From Rhodocyclaceae bacterium UBA2250 (GTDB lineage Bacteria > Pseudomonadota > Gammaproteobacteria > Burkholderiales > Rhodocyclaceae): 64,000 nt of DNA. The translations under genes and the position numbers were made by a program. The notes under the pieces were generated by a model that worked only from the letters and a program-made list of their open reading frames with translations, did no database searches and was not told the origin of the DNA. The DNA lies in the NCBI GenBank assembly GCA_002347285.1, contig DDXW01000048.1, positions 1 through 64,000 on the forward strand. Direction: 5' to 3'. Shown here piece after piece: positions 46,363 through 53,143 of the stretch; position 1 is the stretch's first letter, and each line of letters begins with the position of its first letter.

Positions 46363-47336
46363 TGCAGGCGGATCCTCGGGTCGACCAGCGTGTAGGAGAT
46401 GTCGGTCAGCAGCAGGCCGACGATGTAGAGCGCCGAACCGATGAACACCATCGCGCGCACCACGGCGAAGTCCTGCGCGTTGATCGCGTCGATGGTGTAG
46501 CTGCCCAGCCCGGGGATGCCGAAGAAGGCCTCGATCAGCAGGCTGCCCATGAACAAGGTGGGGATCACCACCACCGCGCCGGTGAGGATCGGGATCAGTG
46601 CGTTGCGCAGCACGTGGCGGAACAGCACGAGCCGCTCGGAGAGGCCCTTGGCGCGCGCGGTGCGCACGTAGTCGCGCGTGGTTTCCTCGAGGAAGATGGT
46701 GCGGTACCAGCGCGCGGACGAGCCGATGCCGGCCAGCACGCTGACGATCACCGGCAGGATGATGAACTTCGCGGCCGTCAGCCCCTCCGCGTAGCCGGAG
46801 ATCGGCACCAGGTGCCAGACCTTCGAGACCAGCCACTGGCCGCCGATGATGTAGAACAGGCCCGAGATCGACATCATCGCCACGCACAGCACCACGCCGG
46901 CGAAGTCGAGATAGGTGGCGCGGAAGTAGACCAGCAGCAGCGCGAACGAGATCGCGGCGAACAGCCCGAGCGCGAACACCGGCACCGCCACCGCGAGGCT
47001 CGGCCCCATGCGCAGCCCGATCTCGCGCGCGATGTCGCGGCCGTCGTCGGCGCGGCCGAAGTCGAGCGCGAACATCTTCACCGACTTGGTGAAGAAGATC
47101 GTCTGCGTGAGCCTGCCGGCGCCGGGCGCCGCGTCGTTCCAGAACAGCGGCCGGTCGTAGCCGCGCTCGGCCTTCCACTTCACGATCGCCTCGGGCGTCA
47201 CATGCTTGACGCCGAGCTGCATGCGCGCCATGTCGTCGGGCGTATTGACGACGAAGAACAGCGCGAAAGTGATGACATTCACCCCGATCAGGATCGGCAG
47301 GGCATAGAACAGGCGGCGGATCAGGTAGGCGAGCAT
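46359..47336 (-). CDS. Peptide-type ABC transporter permease (YejB/DppB-like)
   Basis: 325 residues. N-terminal MLAYLIRRLFYALPILIGVN is the DppB/OppB signature; a periplasmic loop with YDRPLFWNDAAPGAGRLTQT; coupling loop DYVRTARAKGLSERLVLFRH VLRN and LIEAFFGIPGLGSYTIDAIN. First transporter gene of the set; no substrate-binding protein lies in the window. Confidence 0.93.
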   Translation of the reverse strand: MLAYLIRRLFYALPILIGVNVITFALFFVVNTPDDMARMQLGVKHVTPEAIVKWKAERGYDRPLFWNDAAPGAGRLTQTIFFTKSVKMFALDFGRADDGRDIAREIGLRMGPSLAVAVPVFALGLFAAISFALLLVYFRATYLDFAGVVLCVAMMSISGLFYIIGGQWLVSKVWHLVPISGYAEGLTAAKFIILPVIVSVLAGIGSSARWYRTIFLEETTRDYVRTARAKGLSERLVLFRHVLRNALIPILTGAVVVIPTLFMGSLLIEAFFGIPGLGSYTIDAINAQDFAVVRAMVFIGSALYIVGLLLTDISYTLVDPRIRLQ

Positions 47337-47363
47337 GGGGAGGCGGAACGGGGTTCCGGCGGA

Positions 47364-47468
47364 CTATAAATCATCGACGTCGATTTCGGCGTCACAGCCG
47401 CAGCCGTTGCACGGCGCGCCGACCGCCGGCTTCGGCGGCGCGGCGGCGTGCAGGCGGATCTCGATCAT
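47364..47468 (-). CDS. Possible small cysteine protein
   Basis: 34 residues, MIEIRLHAAAPPKPAVGAPC then NGCGCDAEIDVDDL. The PKPxxGAPCNGCG segment looks like the N-terminus of a longer Cys-rich family I recall from betaproteobacteria, but here it ends after three cysteines with an acidic tail. It may be a real mini-protein or a truncated remnant. It lies between the TonB-like gene and the ABC genes, 10 bases after the former. Confidence 0.4.
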   Translation of the reverse strand: MIEIRLHAAAPPKPAVGAPCNGCGCDAEIDVDDL

Positions 47469-47478
47469 GCGCGGCGGC

Positions 47479-47997
47479 TCACTCGAGCCGGAACTCGACC
47501 GGCAGCAGGACCTGGCGCCGCACGCCGGGCAAGCTGCCGATGCGCTGCGCCGCGGTGAGGGCGGCGTTGTCGAGGATCGGGTGACCGGAACTGCTGGCGA
47601 TTTCGAGTATCGCCAGCCGTCCGGCGGCATCGAAAGTCAGCAGCAGCACGACGCGGCCTTCGAGGCCCCGCGCGATCGCCTCGCGCGGATAGAACTCCTC
47701 GCGCGCCAGCGCGGCCATGGCCGTATCGAGCGCGCGTCCAGTGAGCGGCTTGGGCGGCGGCGGTGGCATTCTCGGCGCCGGCGGGGCGGCGAACGGCTCC
47801 GGCGGCGGTGCGGGTTCGGCCTCGGCTTCCGGCCGGGTCGCGAAGGCGGGCAGCGACACCGTGAGCACCGGCCGCGGCGTCCTGGGCGGCGGCCAGGCGA
47901 CCGGCAGCAGCACGGCGAGATGCAGGGCGATGCTCGTCGCGAACGCCAGCCCGAGCCGGACGCCCGGGGAGCCGGAACGCGATGCCATCACCACCAT
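47479..47997 (-). CDS. TonB-family energy transducer
   Basis: 172 residues. N-terminal membrane helix (GLAFATSIALHLAVLLPVAW), Pro-rich periplasmic spacer (PPPPPKPL), and a C-terminal TonB domain (FYPREAIARGLEGRVVLLLT ... NAALTAAQRIGSLPGVRR). TonB couples proton motive force to outer-membrane receptors, but no exbB or exbD is nearby. A later ATG (MASRSG) is an alternative start. Divergent from the ankyrin gene. Confidence 0.88.
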   Translation of the reverse strand: MVVMASRSGSPGVRLGLAFATSIALHLAVLLPVAWPPPRTPRPVLTVSLPAFATRPEAEAEPAPPPEPFAAPPAPRMPPPPPKPLTGRALDTAMAALAREEFYPREAIARGLEGRVVLLLTFDAAGRLAILEIASSSGHPILDNAALTAAQRIGSLPGVRRQVLLPVEFRLE

Positions 47998-48037
47998 GAT
48001 CGGCGAATGCTACCGCAGCGCGGGTAAACTGCGCACC

Positions 48038-49147
48038 ATGAAACGCCTGCTCTTCGCCCTGCTCTTCCACCTGCTCTTCGCCCTGCCGCCCTCCGCCGCC
48101 CGCGCCGAACTGCCCGATCCGATGCGCTTCTCGGTCGTGCTCGAACTCGGCAACGTCGCGCAGGCGAAAAAATGGCTCGACGAGGGCCTCGACCCGAATT
48201 TCGAGGGCCACCTGATCGGCACCGGCCTGATGATCGGCGCCTGGGAAGGCAACATCCCGCTGATGGAGCTTTTTCTCGAACGCGGCGCCGACCTCCACCA
48301 GACCAACCGCTTCGGCGAAACCGCGCTGATGCTGGCCGCCTGGAAGAACCGCAAGGAAGCCATGCACTGGCTGCTCGAGCGCGGCGCCCGGCCCAACCGC
48401 GGCAATGGGGAAGCGCGCGAGTGGACGGCGCTGCACTACGCCACCTTCGCCGGCCATGCCGCTCTGGTCGAGGATCTGCTCGCCGCCGGCGCCGACGTCA
48501 ATGCGCGCTCGACCAACGGCTCGACGGTGGTGATGATGGCGGCGCGCGAGGGCCACGCCGCCCTGGCCGCGCGCCTGCTCGAGGCCGGCGCGAACCCGGC
48601 GCTGAAGAACGACTACGACGACGACGCCGTCGCCTGGGCGATGCGCCAGGGCAACTACGCCATCGCCAAGAGCTTCACCGACGCCGCGAACTTCGCCGAA
48701 CTCGCGCGCCAGGCCGCCGCCGCGCCGCCGCCGCCACCGCAACGCTCGCTGCCGGTGCCGGACGCCGTCGACGAACTGCTGCGCAAGGCGCGCCTCGCCG
48801 AGATGGAGGGCAAGCGCGACGAGGCGATCAAAAACTATCAGCAGGCCTGGGAAAAACTGAAGAAACGCCAGGCGCCGCAGAAAGTCGGCGCCGGCAAGGC
48901 GGCGAAAAAGCCCGCCGCGAAGCCGCCCGGCAACCCGAAAGCGCTGGTGATCCGCGCCAAGCGCGGCCAGCCGGAAAAGCAGTCGCTCTCCGTGACTTAC
49001 GACGGCGCCGCGGCTGGCAGCAAAGACGCCCCCGACGTCGACCAGCTGCTCGAACAGGCGCGCGCCGCCGAAGCGACCGGCCGCCGCCAGGAGGCGCTGC
49101 GGCTCTACCGCGAGGCTTCCGCGCGCCTAAGGGCAAGTCAGCCCTGA
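48038..49147 (+). CDS. Secreted ankyrin-repeat protein
   Basis: 369 residues. Signal peptide MKRLLFALLFHLLFALPPSA ARA; about five ankyrin repeats between residues 30 and 225 (e.g. NRFGETALMLAAWKNRKEAM, EWTALHYATFAGHAALVEDL, NGSTVVMMAAREGHAALAAR); then a helical TPR-like segment (EGKRDEAIKNYQQAWEKLKK), a basic linker with KVGAGKAAKKP (weak dispersed word), and a second short helical repeat (EATGRRQEALRLYREASARL). Probably periplasmic; partner unknown. Confidence 0.88.
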   Translation: MKRLLFALLFHLLFALPPSAARAELPDPMRFSVVLELGNVAQAKKWLDEGLDPNFEGHLIGTGLMIGAWEGNIPLMELFLERGADLHQTNRFGETALMLAAWKNRKEAMHWLLERGARPNRGNGEAREWTALHYATFAGHAALVEDLLAAGADVNARSTNGSTVVMMAAREGHAALAARLLEAGANPALKNDYDDDAVAWAMRQGNYAIAKSFTDAANFAELARQAAAAPPPPPQRSLPVPDAVDELLRKARLAEMEGKRDEAIKNYQQAWEKLKKRQAPQKVGAGKAAKKPAAKPPGNPKALVIRAKRGQPEKQSLSVTYDGAAAGSKDAPDVDQLLEQARAAEATGRRQEALRLYREASARLRASQP

Positions 49148-49162
49148 ACAATCCCGGCGGTT

Positions 49163-49186
49163 GGAACTCGGCGCTGGCGGGGCGGC
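49163..49186 (+). repeat. Dispersed 24-bp word, after the ankyrin gene
   Basis: 23/24, 15 bases beyond the ankyrin stop and just outside the DUF6883-like remnant. With the copy at 49747 it forms a direct pair around the fossil gene fragments. Confidence 0.7.
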
Positions 49187-49196
49187 GCGCAGCGAC

Positions 49197-49325
49197 TCAC
49201 GCCTTGGGTAATGGATGTGCCGTCAGCAATCGCGGACAGGCCCCCGCCGCAGCGATCTCCCAGATCGTGCGAATGCAGGGATTCAGCTTATCCGGCGTAG
49301 GGCAGTTGCAATCCACCTGATAACG
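49197..49325 (-). pseudogene. C-terminal remnant of a DUF6883-like protein
   Basis: The minus frame ending at 49197 reads RYQVDCNCPTPDKLNPCIRT then IWEIAAAGACPRLLTAHPLP. From memory this resembles the end of the DUF6883 family (pattern PDGRNPxIRTVWFI ... PRLVTAYPL). No N-terminal part exists; upstream it runs into the methyltransferase fragment in another frame. Probably a deletion joint; its left limit is approximate. Family match is not checked by search. Confidence 0.4.
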
Positions 49326-49683
49326 CGCAGTAAGCCGTCTCGTTATCGTCAAGCTGAATGAAAAGCAAACCGTCGTTGGCAAGTAACAACTGAAGTAATT
49401 CGAGACGTGGATACATCATCGACAGCCACTGACTGTGCTCCAAATTGTCGTCGTAGTGATCGAAGGCGCTTTGTGTATTGAATGGCGGGTCGATGTAGAT
49501 GCACTTCACCCGGCCGGCGTGGAAGGGCAGCAGGGCCTTCAGGGCTTCGAGGTTGTCGCCCTGGATCAGCCAGTTGTCGGCGCCAGGATCGCCGTGCGCG
49601 CTTTCGGCATTGAGCAACCGATACGGTACGCGGGCGGCGGCCGTGACGGCCTGTTTCTTGTGGAGCCAGTCGAGCAGGGGCAT
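49288..49683 (-). pseudogene. N-terminal fragment of a site-specific DNA methyltransferase (type III Mod-like)
   Basis: 131 codons. MPLLDWLHKKQAVTAAARVP then NWLIQGDNLEALKALLPFHA and CIYIDPPFNTQSAFDHYDDN show the N6-adenine methylase start with the DPPF catalytic motif, followed by DGLLFIQLDDNETAY. The frame then ends after an unrelated 13-residue tail. Full-length proteins run several hundred residues more, so this is a truncated remnant, joined to the DUF6883-like end. Confidence 0.8.
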
Positions 49684-49746
49684 GGAATTACAGGTGCATG
49701 ATTTGGTGCTGGACTATAGGGGCTTTCGCCGATGGCATCAACCCGC

Positions 49747-49770
49747 GAAACCCGGCGCTGGCGGGGCGGC
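49747..49770 (+). repeat. Dispersed 24-bp word, between the Mod fragment and vapC
   Basis: 23/24, in the gap between the Mod fragment start and the vapC stop, followed by a G/C run. Confidence 0.7.
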
Positions 49771-49782
49771 GGCGGGCGGGCG

Positions 49783-50193
49783 TCAATGCCCGGCGGGCGC
49801 CAGCCAGTTTTCCGCGACGACGCCGGGATACCTGGCGAAGTCCTTGAGATTGTTGGTGACGAGGGTCACGCCCAGCGAGACGGCATGGGCCGCGATGAGT
49901 TTGTCGAGGTGATCTTTCTTGCTGTCACGGGTGGCGAACCGGACGGCGCCGTAAGCGAATCCGGCCGCGGCATCGAACGGCGCGACGGGAACATCCTCGA
50001 CCAGGCTGTCCAGATTGGCGCGTTCGCGCGCCGGGTCGGCGCAAGCGGCAACGCCGTATTCCAGTTCGGCGAAGGTGATGGCCGACATCACCACGTCGCC
50101 GACATAGCACTCGGCAAAGCGTCGCGCGACTTCCTCCGGCTGACTTTTGATCAGGTAAATGCATATGTTGGTGTCGAGCATGTAGCGCGCCAT
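49783..50193 (-). CDS. vapC: VapC-family PIN ribonuclease toxin
   Basis: 136-residue PIN-domain RNase, toxin of a type II module. MARYMLDTNICIYLIK carries the first catalytic Asp; AITFAELEYGVAACAD a conserved Glu; KKDHLDKLIAAHAVSLGVTL the later acidic residues; TNNLKDFARYPGVVAENW ends the domain. VapC toxins cut tRNA or rRNA. Start overlaps the vapB stop, so the pair is coupled. Confidence 0.95.
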   Translation of the reverse strand: MARYMLDTNICIYLIKSQPEEVARRFAECYVGDVVMSAITFAELEYGVAACADPARERANLDSLVEDVPVAPFDAAAGFAYGAVRFATRDSKKDHLDKLIAAHAVSLGVTLVTNNLKDFARYPGVVAENWLAPAGH

Positions 50194-50429
50194 CAGAGCG
50201 GCTCCCGTTCCGCCTGTTCGTGGTCGCCGCGCCCTTCGGCCATGAATTCGGGCGAGAACCTGGCGAATTTGTCCAGCACGCCGGCCAATGAGCGACGCGC
50301 CGGCCGGATGCGGATCTCGTCGCCTTGCCGTTCGATTTCCAGTTCGATATCCGTGCGTTCGTAGGCCAGATCGGCCGGAATGCGCACGGCTTGCGAATTG
50401 CCGTTCTTGAACACGCGGGTGGTATGCAT
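50193..50429 (-). CDS. vapB: VapB-family antitoxin (AbrB/MazE-type)
   Basis: 78 residues. N-terminal SpoVT/AbrB DNA-binding fold MHTTRVFKNGNSQAVRIPAD LAYER, then a helical C-terminus expected to wrap VapC (LAGVLDKFARFSPEFMAE). Binds its own operator and neutralises VapC. First gene of the pair; promoter and palindromic operator are visible upstream. Confidence 0.94.
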   Translation of the reverse strand: MHTTRVFKNGNSQAVRIPADLAYERTDIELEIERQGDEIRIRPARRSLAGVLDKFARFSPEFMAEGRGDHEQAEREPL

Positions 50430-50446
50430 GGCCTGTCTCCGTAAGA

Positions 50447-50467
50447 AATGTACACTGGATGTACATT
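50447..50467. promoter_or_regulatory. VapB operator: inverted repeat
   Basis: Perfect inverted repeat AATGTACA-CTGGA-TGTACATT between vapB and rmuC. It overlaps the proposed -10 box of the vapBC promoter, the classic layout for antitoxin autorepression. Another TGTAC half-site follows near 50500. Confidence 0.7.
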
Positions 50468-50491
50468 ACTACGACACCGGGAGAATGTAAA
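50463..50491 (-). promoter_or_regulatory. Promoter of vapBC
   Basis: Minus strand TTTACA, 17 bases, TAATGT; the -10 lies in the operator palindrome. About 33 bases before the vapB ATG. Confidence 0.5.
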
Positions 50492-50506
50492 TACGCGGAT
50501 GTACGA

Positions 50507-51655
50507 CTAGTCCCGGTCCCGCCCGTCCTGCGGCAGGCGCGGCGCCGTCTCGATCGGCGCCAGGTCGCGGATTTCCTTGTCGCCGGTGACGGCCTTGAGG
50601 TCGCGGAACTTGCGCGCCGTCACCAGCACGCGGCTTTCGAGCGAGCCGGTCGCCTTGTTGTAGGCGTTCACCGCCTCGCCGAGATTCTTGCCGACACCGG
50701 CCCAGTGGTCGGCCAGCGTGATGATGCGGTCGTGCAGTTCCTTGCCGAGCTGCGAGATCTGCAGGGCGTTCTCGGCCAGCGCCTCCTGCTGCCAGCCGTA
50801 GGCCGCCGCGCGCAGGAGGGCGATCAGCGTGGTCGGCGTGGCGAGGATGACGCGCTGCTCGACGCCCGACTCGATCAGCGCCGGGTCGGCCTCGAGCGCG
50901 GCGCTGTAGAACATCTCGCCGGGCAGGAACAGCACGACGAAGTCCGGCGCCGGCTGGAACTGCTCCCAGTAGGACTTGCGGGACAGCTTGGCGATGTGGT
51001 CGCGCACGTGGCGCGCGTGGTCGGCGAGTTTCCGCTTGCGATGCTCGTCGTCCTCGGCCTCGAGCGCGTCGAGATAGGCGGCGAGCGGCGCCTTGGCATC
51101 GACCACCAGCTGCTTGCCGCCCGGCAGGCGCACGATCAGGTCGGGGCGCAACTTGCCTTCTTCGCCGTCGGCGGATTCCTGTTCGTAGAAATCGCAATGG
51201 TCGAGCATGCCGGCCATCTCGACGACGCGCTTGAGCTGCAGTTCGCCCCAGCGGCCGCGCGCGTGCGGCGCGCGCAGCGCGCGCACCAGGTTGGCGGTCT
51301 CCTTGCGCAGCTGCCCCTGGCCCTCGGCGAGCGCGCGCACCTGCTCGAACAGCGTGGCGTAGGCGTCGATGCGCGCCTTCTCGACGCCCTGCACCTGCTG
51401 CTCGAACTTTTCGAGCGTGCTGCGGATCGGCGCGACGAGTTCGCCGAACGCCTGCTGGCGCTGCGCGAACTCGCCCTTGGCGGCCTCGTGCTGCGTTTCG
51501 AGCGTGGTCTTCGCCAGGTCGAGGAAGGCCTGGTTGTTGCGCTGGAGCGCCTCGGCCGACAGCGCGCGGAAGCTGTCGGTCAGCGCGCCGCGCGCGAACC
51601 ACATCAGCACGATGCCGATCAGCAGACCGACGGCGAAGGCAATGAGAAGTTCCAT
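50507..51655 (-). CDS. rmuC: DNA recombination protein RmuC
   Basis: 382 residues. N-terminal membrane anchor (MELLIAFAVGLLIGIVLMWF), long coiled coil (about 25-120), then the RmuC nuclease-like domain with RGRWGELQLKRVVEMAGMLD, RPDLIVRLPGGKQLVVDAKA (PD-DxK-like) and RVILATPTTLIALLRAAAYG. RmuC limits inversions at short repeats. No Shine-Dalgarno is evident: the upstream 30 bases are the dispersed word at 51662. Confidence 0.94.
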   Translation of the reverse strand: MELLIAFAVGLLIGIVLMWFARGALTDSFRALSAEALQRNNQAFLDLAKTTLETQHEAAKGEFAQRQQAFGELVAPIRSTLEKFEQQVQGVEKARIDAYATLFEQVRALAEGQGQLRKETANLVRALRAPHARGRWGELQLKRVVEMAGMLDHCDFYEQESADGEEGKLRPDLIVRLPGGKQLVVDAKAPLAAYLDALEAEDDEHRKRKLADHARHVRDHIAKLSRKSYWEQFQPAPDFVVLFLPGEMFYSAALEADPALIESGVEQRVILATPTTLIALLRAAAYGWQQEALAENALQISQLGKELHDRIITLADHWAGVGKNLGEAVNAYNKATGSLESRVLVTARKFRDLKAVTGDKEIRDLAPIETAPRLPQDGRDRD

Positions 51656-51661
51656 GACGTG

Positions 51662-51685
51662 AAAACCCGGCGCTGGCGGGGCGGC
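51662..51685 (+). repeat. Dispersed 24-bp word, in the 30-bp gap between the CBS/NTase gene and rmuC
   Basis: 22/24, with one extra A in the leader. It abuts the stop codon of the upstream gene and ends six bases before the rmuC ATG, so it forms the whole intergenic region. Confidence 0.65.
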
Positions 51686-53116
51686 CTAGAGCCGATACTC
51701 CATCTGGATGCGGCCCTGCAGCTTCTTCGCCTGCTTGAGGGACTCCTTGAGCACGAAGCGGTCGAGCTCGTTGAGCTTCTCCGGATCGATGCGGTTCGCC
51801 CGCCCCATCGGCGTGCCTTCCTGCTGGCCGCGCAGGCGCAGGCGCTGCAGGAAGTGGAAGCCGTCGATGATCGCGCCGATGTCCTCGCGGCCGAGCTTGC
51901 CGAGCGCGGCGACGGCGCGCAGGCGCGCGATCGTGGCGGTTTCGCTCACGCCGTTGGCCAGCGCGAGGATGCGCGCCGCATCGACGAACAGGCGCGTGCC
52001 GCAGGCCTTGAGGTCGAGGGTTTTGGGGAACTGCTCGTTGACGTCGAAGTTGAAGTCGCGGATCAGGCCGAGCGGCGGCTTCACGCCGACGGCGTTCTCG
52101 GCCATGAAGCGCAGGAACAGGGTCGCGCCCGGCACGTTCCTGCGCAGCCAGTCGGCGAGTTCGTCGGTCAGCGTCTCGTCGCCGTAGAGCGGCCGGAAGT
52201 CGAAGTAGATCGTCGCGTTGAGCAGCGCCTGCGGCGAATTCGAACGCAGCCAGCCGGCGTAGCGCTGGTGCCACTCGTCGAGCGAGAGGCACAGCTCCGG
52301 ATTGCTGGCCATCACGTTGCCCTTGCACAGCGGAAAACCGCAGGCGTCGAGGCGCTTGTTCACCTCGGCGGCGAAGGGCAGGAAGGCCCGGCGCGTCGCC
52401 TCGGCCTGATCCGGTACCACGGCGAACACCAGGCCGTTGTCCTGGTCGGTGGACAGCGTCTGTTCGTAGCGGCCCTCGGAGCCGAAGGCGAGCCAGGCCC
52501 ACGGCACGTCCGGCAGATCGAAGTCCTGCTTCGTCAGCTCGATCAGCCGCACGGTCAGGTGGTCGTTGAGCGAGGAGATCAGCTCGGTCAGCGCCTCGGC
52601 GGCGCCGCCCTCGGCCAGCGTGCGCTCGGCGAGGCGGCGGATGTCCTCGGCCGCGGCGATCAGGGCGTTCATGTCGCGCGCGCCGCGGATCGCCCCGGAG
52701 ATCGCCTTGCCGCCGCCGCTCTGCAGCTCGTAGATGTCCTCCTGCGAGACGATGCCCTTGAGCTTGCCGGCGGCATCGACGACGATGACGTGGTGCACGC
52801 CGTGGCGCGCCATCACCAGCGCCGCCTGATAGACGGTGCCGCGCCAGTTGAGCATCAGCAGGTTCGAGCCGCTCATCACCTGCATCACCATCTGGTCGAG
52901 GTCGCAGGATTTCGCCGCGACCTTGTGCAGCAGGTCGCGCAGCGTGAAGATGCCGAGCGGCCGGCCGCTTTCCGGTTCGACGACGATGATCGAACCGACG
53001 CGGTTCTCGGACATCGCCAGGACGGCGTCGCGCAGGGAGGCTTCGGGCGTGGCGGTGACCGGCGGGCGCCTGATCATCGCCGCCAGCTGGCTGTGGAGGG
53101 TGGGACGGGTGGCCAT
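51686..53116 (-). CDS. CBS-domain nucleotidyltransferase-like protein (DUF294)
   Basis: 476 residues. Two CBS motifs near residues 10-125 (LRDAVLAMSENRVGSIIVVE, MARHGVHHVIVVDAAG), then a GlnD-type nucleotidyltransferase core with GSEGRYEQTLSTDQDNGLVF (the GS and DxD catalytic signature), and a C-terminal DUF294 helical domain ending LKESLKQAKKLQGRIQ. Usually cytosolic; paired in many proteobacteria with an epsilon-like exonuclease, as here (27 bases apart). Confidence 0.93.
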   Translation of the reverse strand: MATRPTLHSQLAAMIRRPPVTATPEASLRDAVLAMSENRVGSIIVVEPESGRPLGIFTLRDLLHKVAAKSCDLDQMVMQVMSGSNLLMLNWRGTVYQAALVMARHGVHHVIVVDAAGKLKGIVSQEDIYELQSGGGKAISGAIRGARDMNALIAAAEDIRRLAERTLAEGGAAEALTELISSLNDHLTVRLIELTKQDFDLPDVPWAWLAFGSEGRYEQTLSTDQDNGLVFAVVPDQAEATRRAFLPFAAEVNKRLDACGFPLCKGNVMASNPELCLSLDEWHQRYAGWLRSNSPQALLNATIYFDFRPLYGDETLTDELADWLRRNVPGATLFLRFMAENAVGVKPPLGLIRDFNFDVNEQFPKTLDLKACGTRLFVDAARILALANGVSETATIARLRAVAALGKLGREDIGAIIDGFHFLQRLRLRGQQEGTPMGRANRIDPEKLNELDRFVLKESLKQAKKLQGRIQMEYRL

Positions 53117-53143
53117 GTTGTCGGTTTCTGGAAAGAAGGGGTA

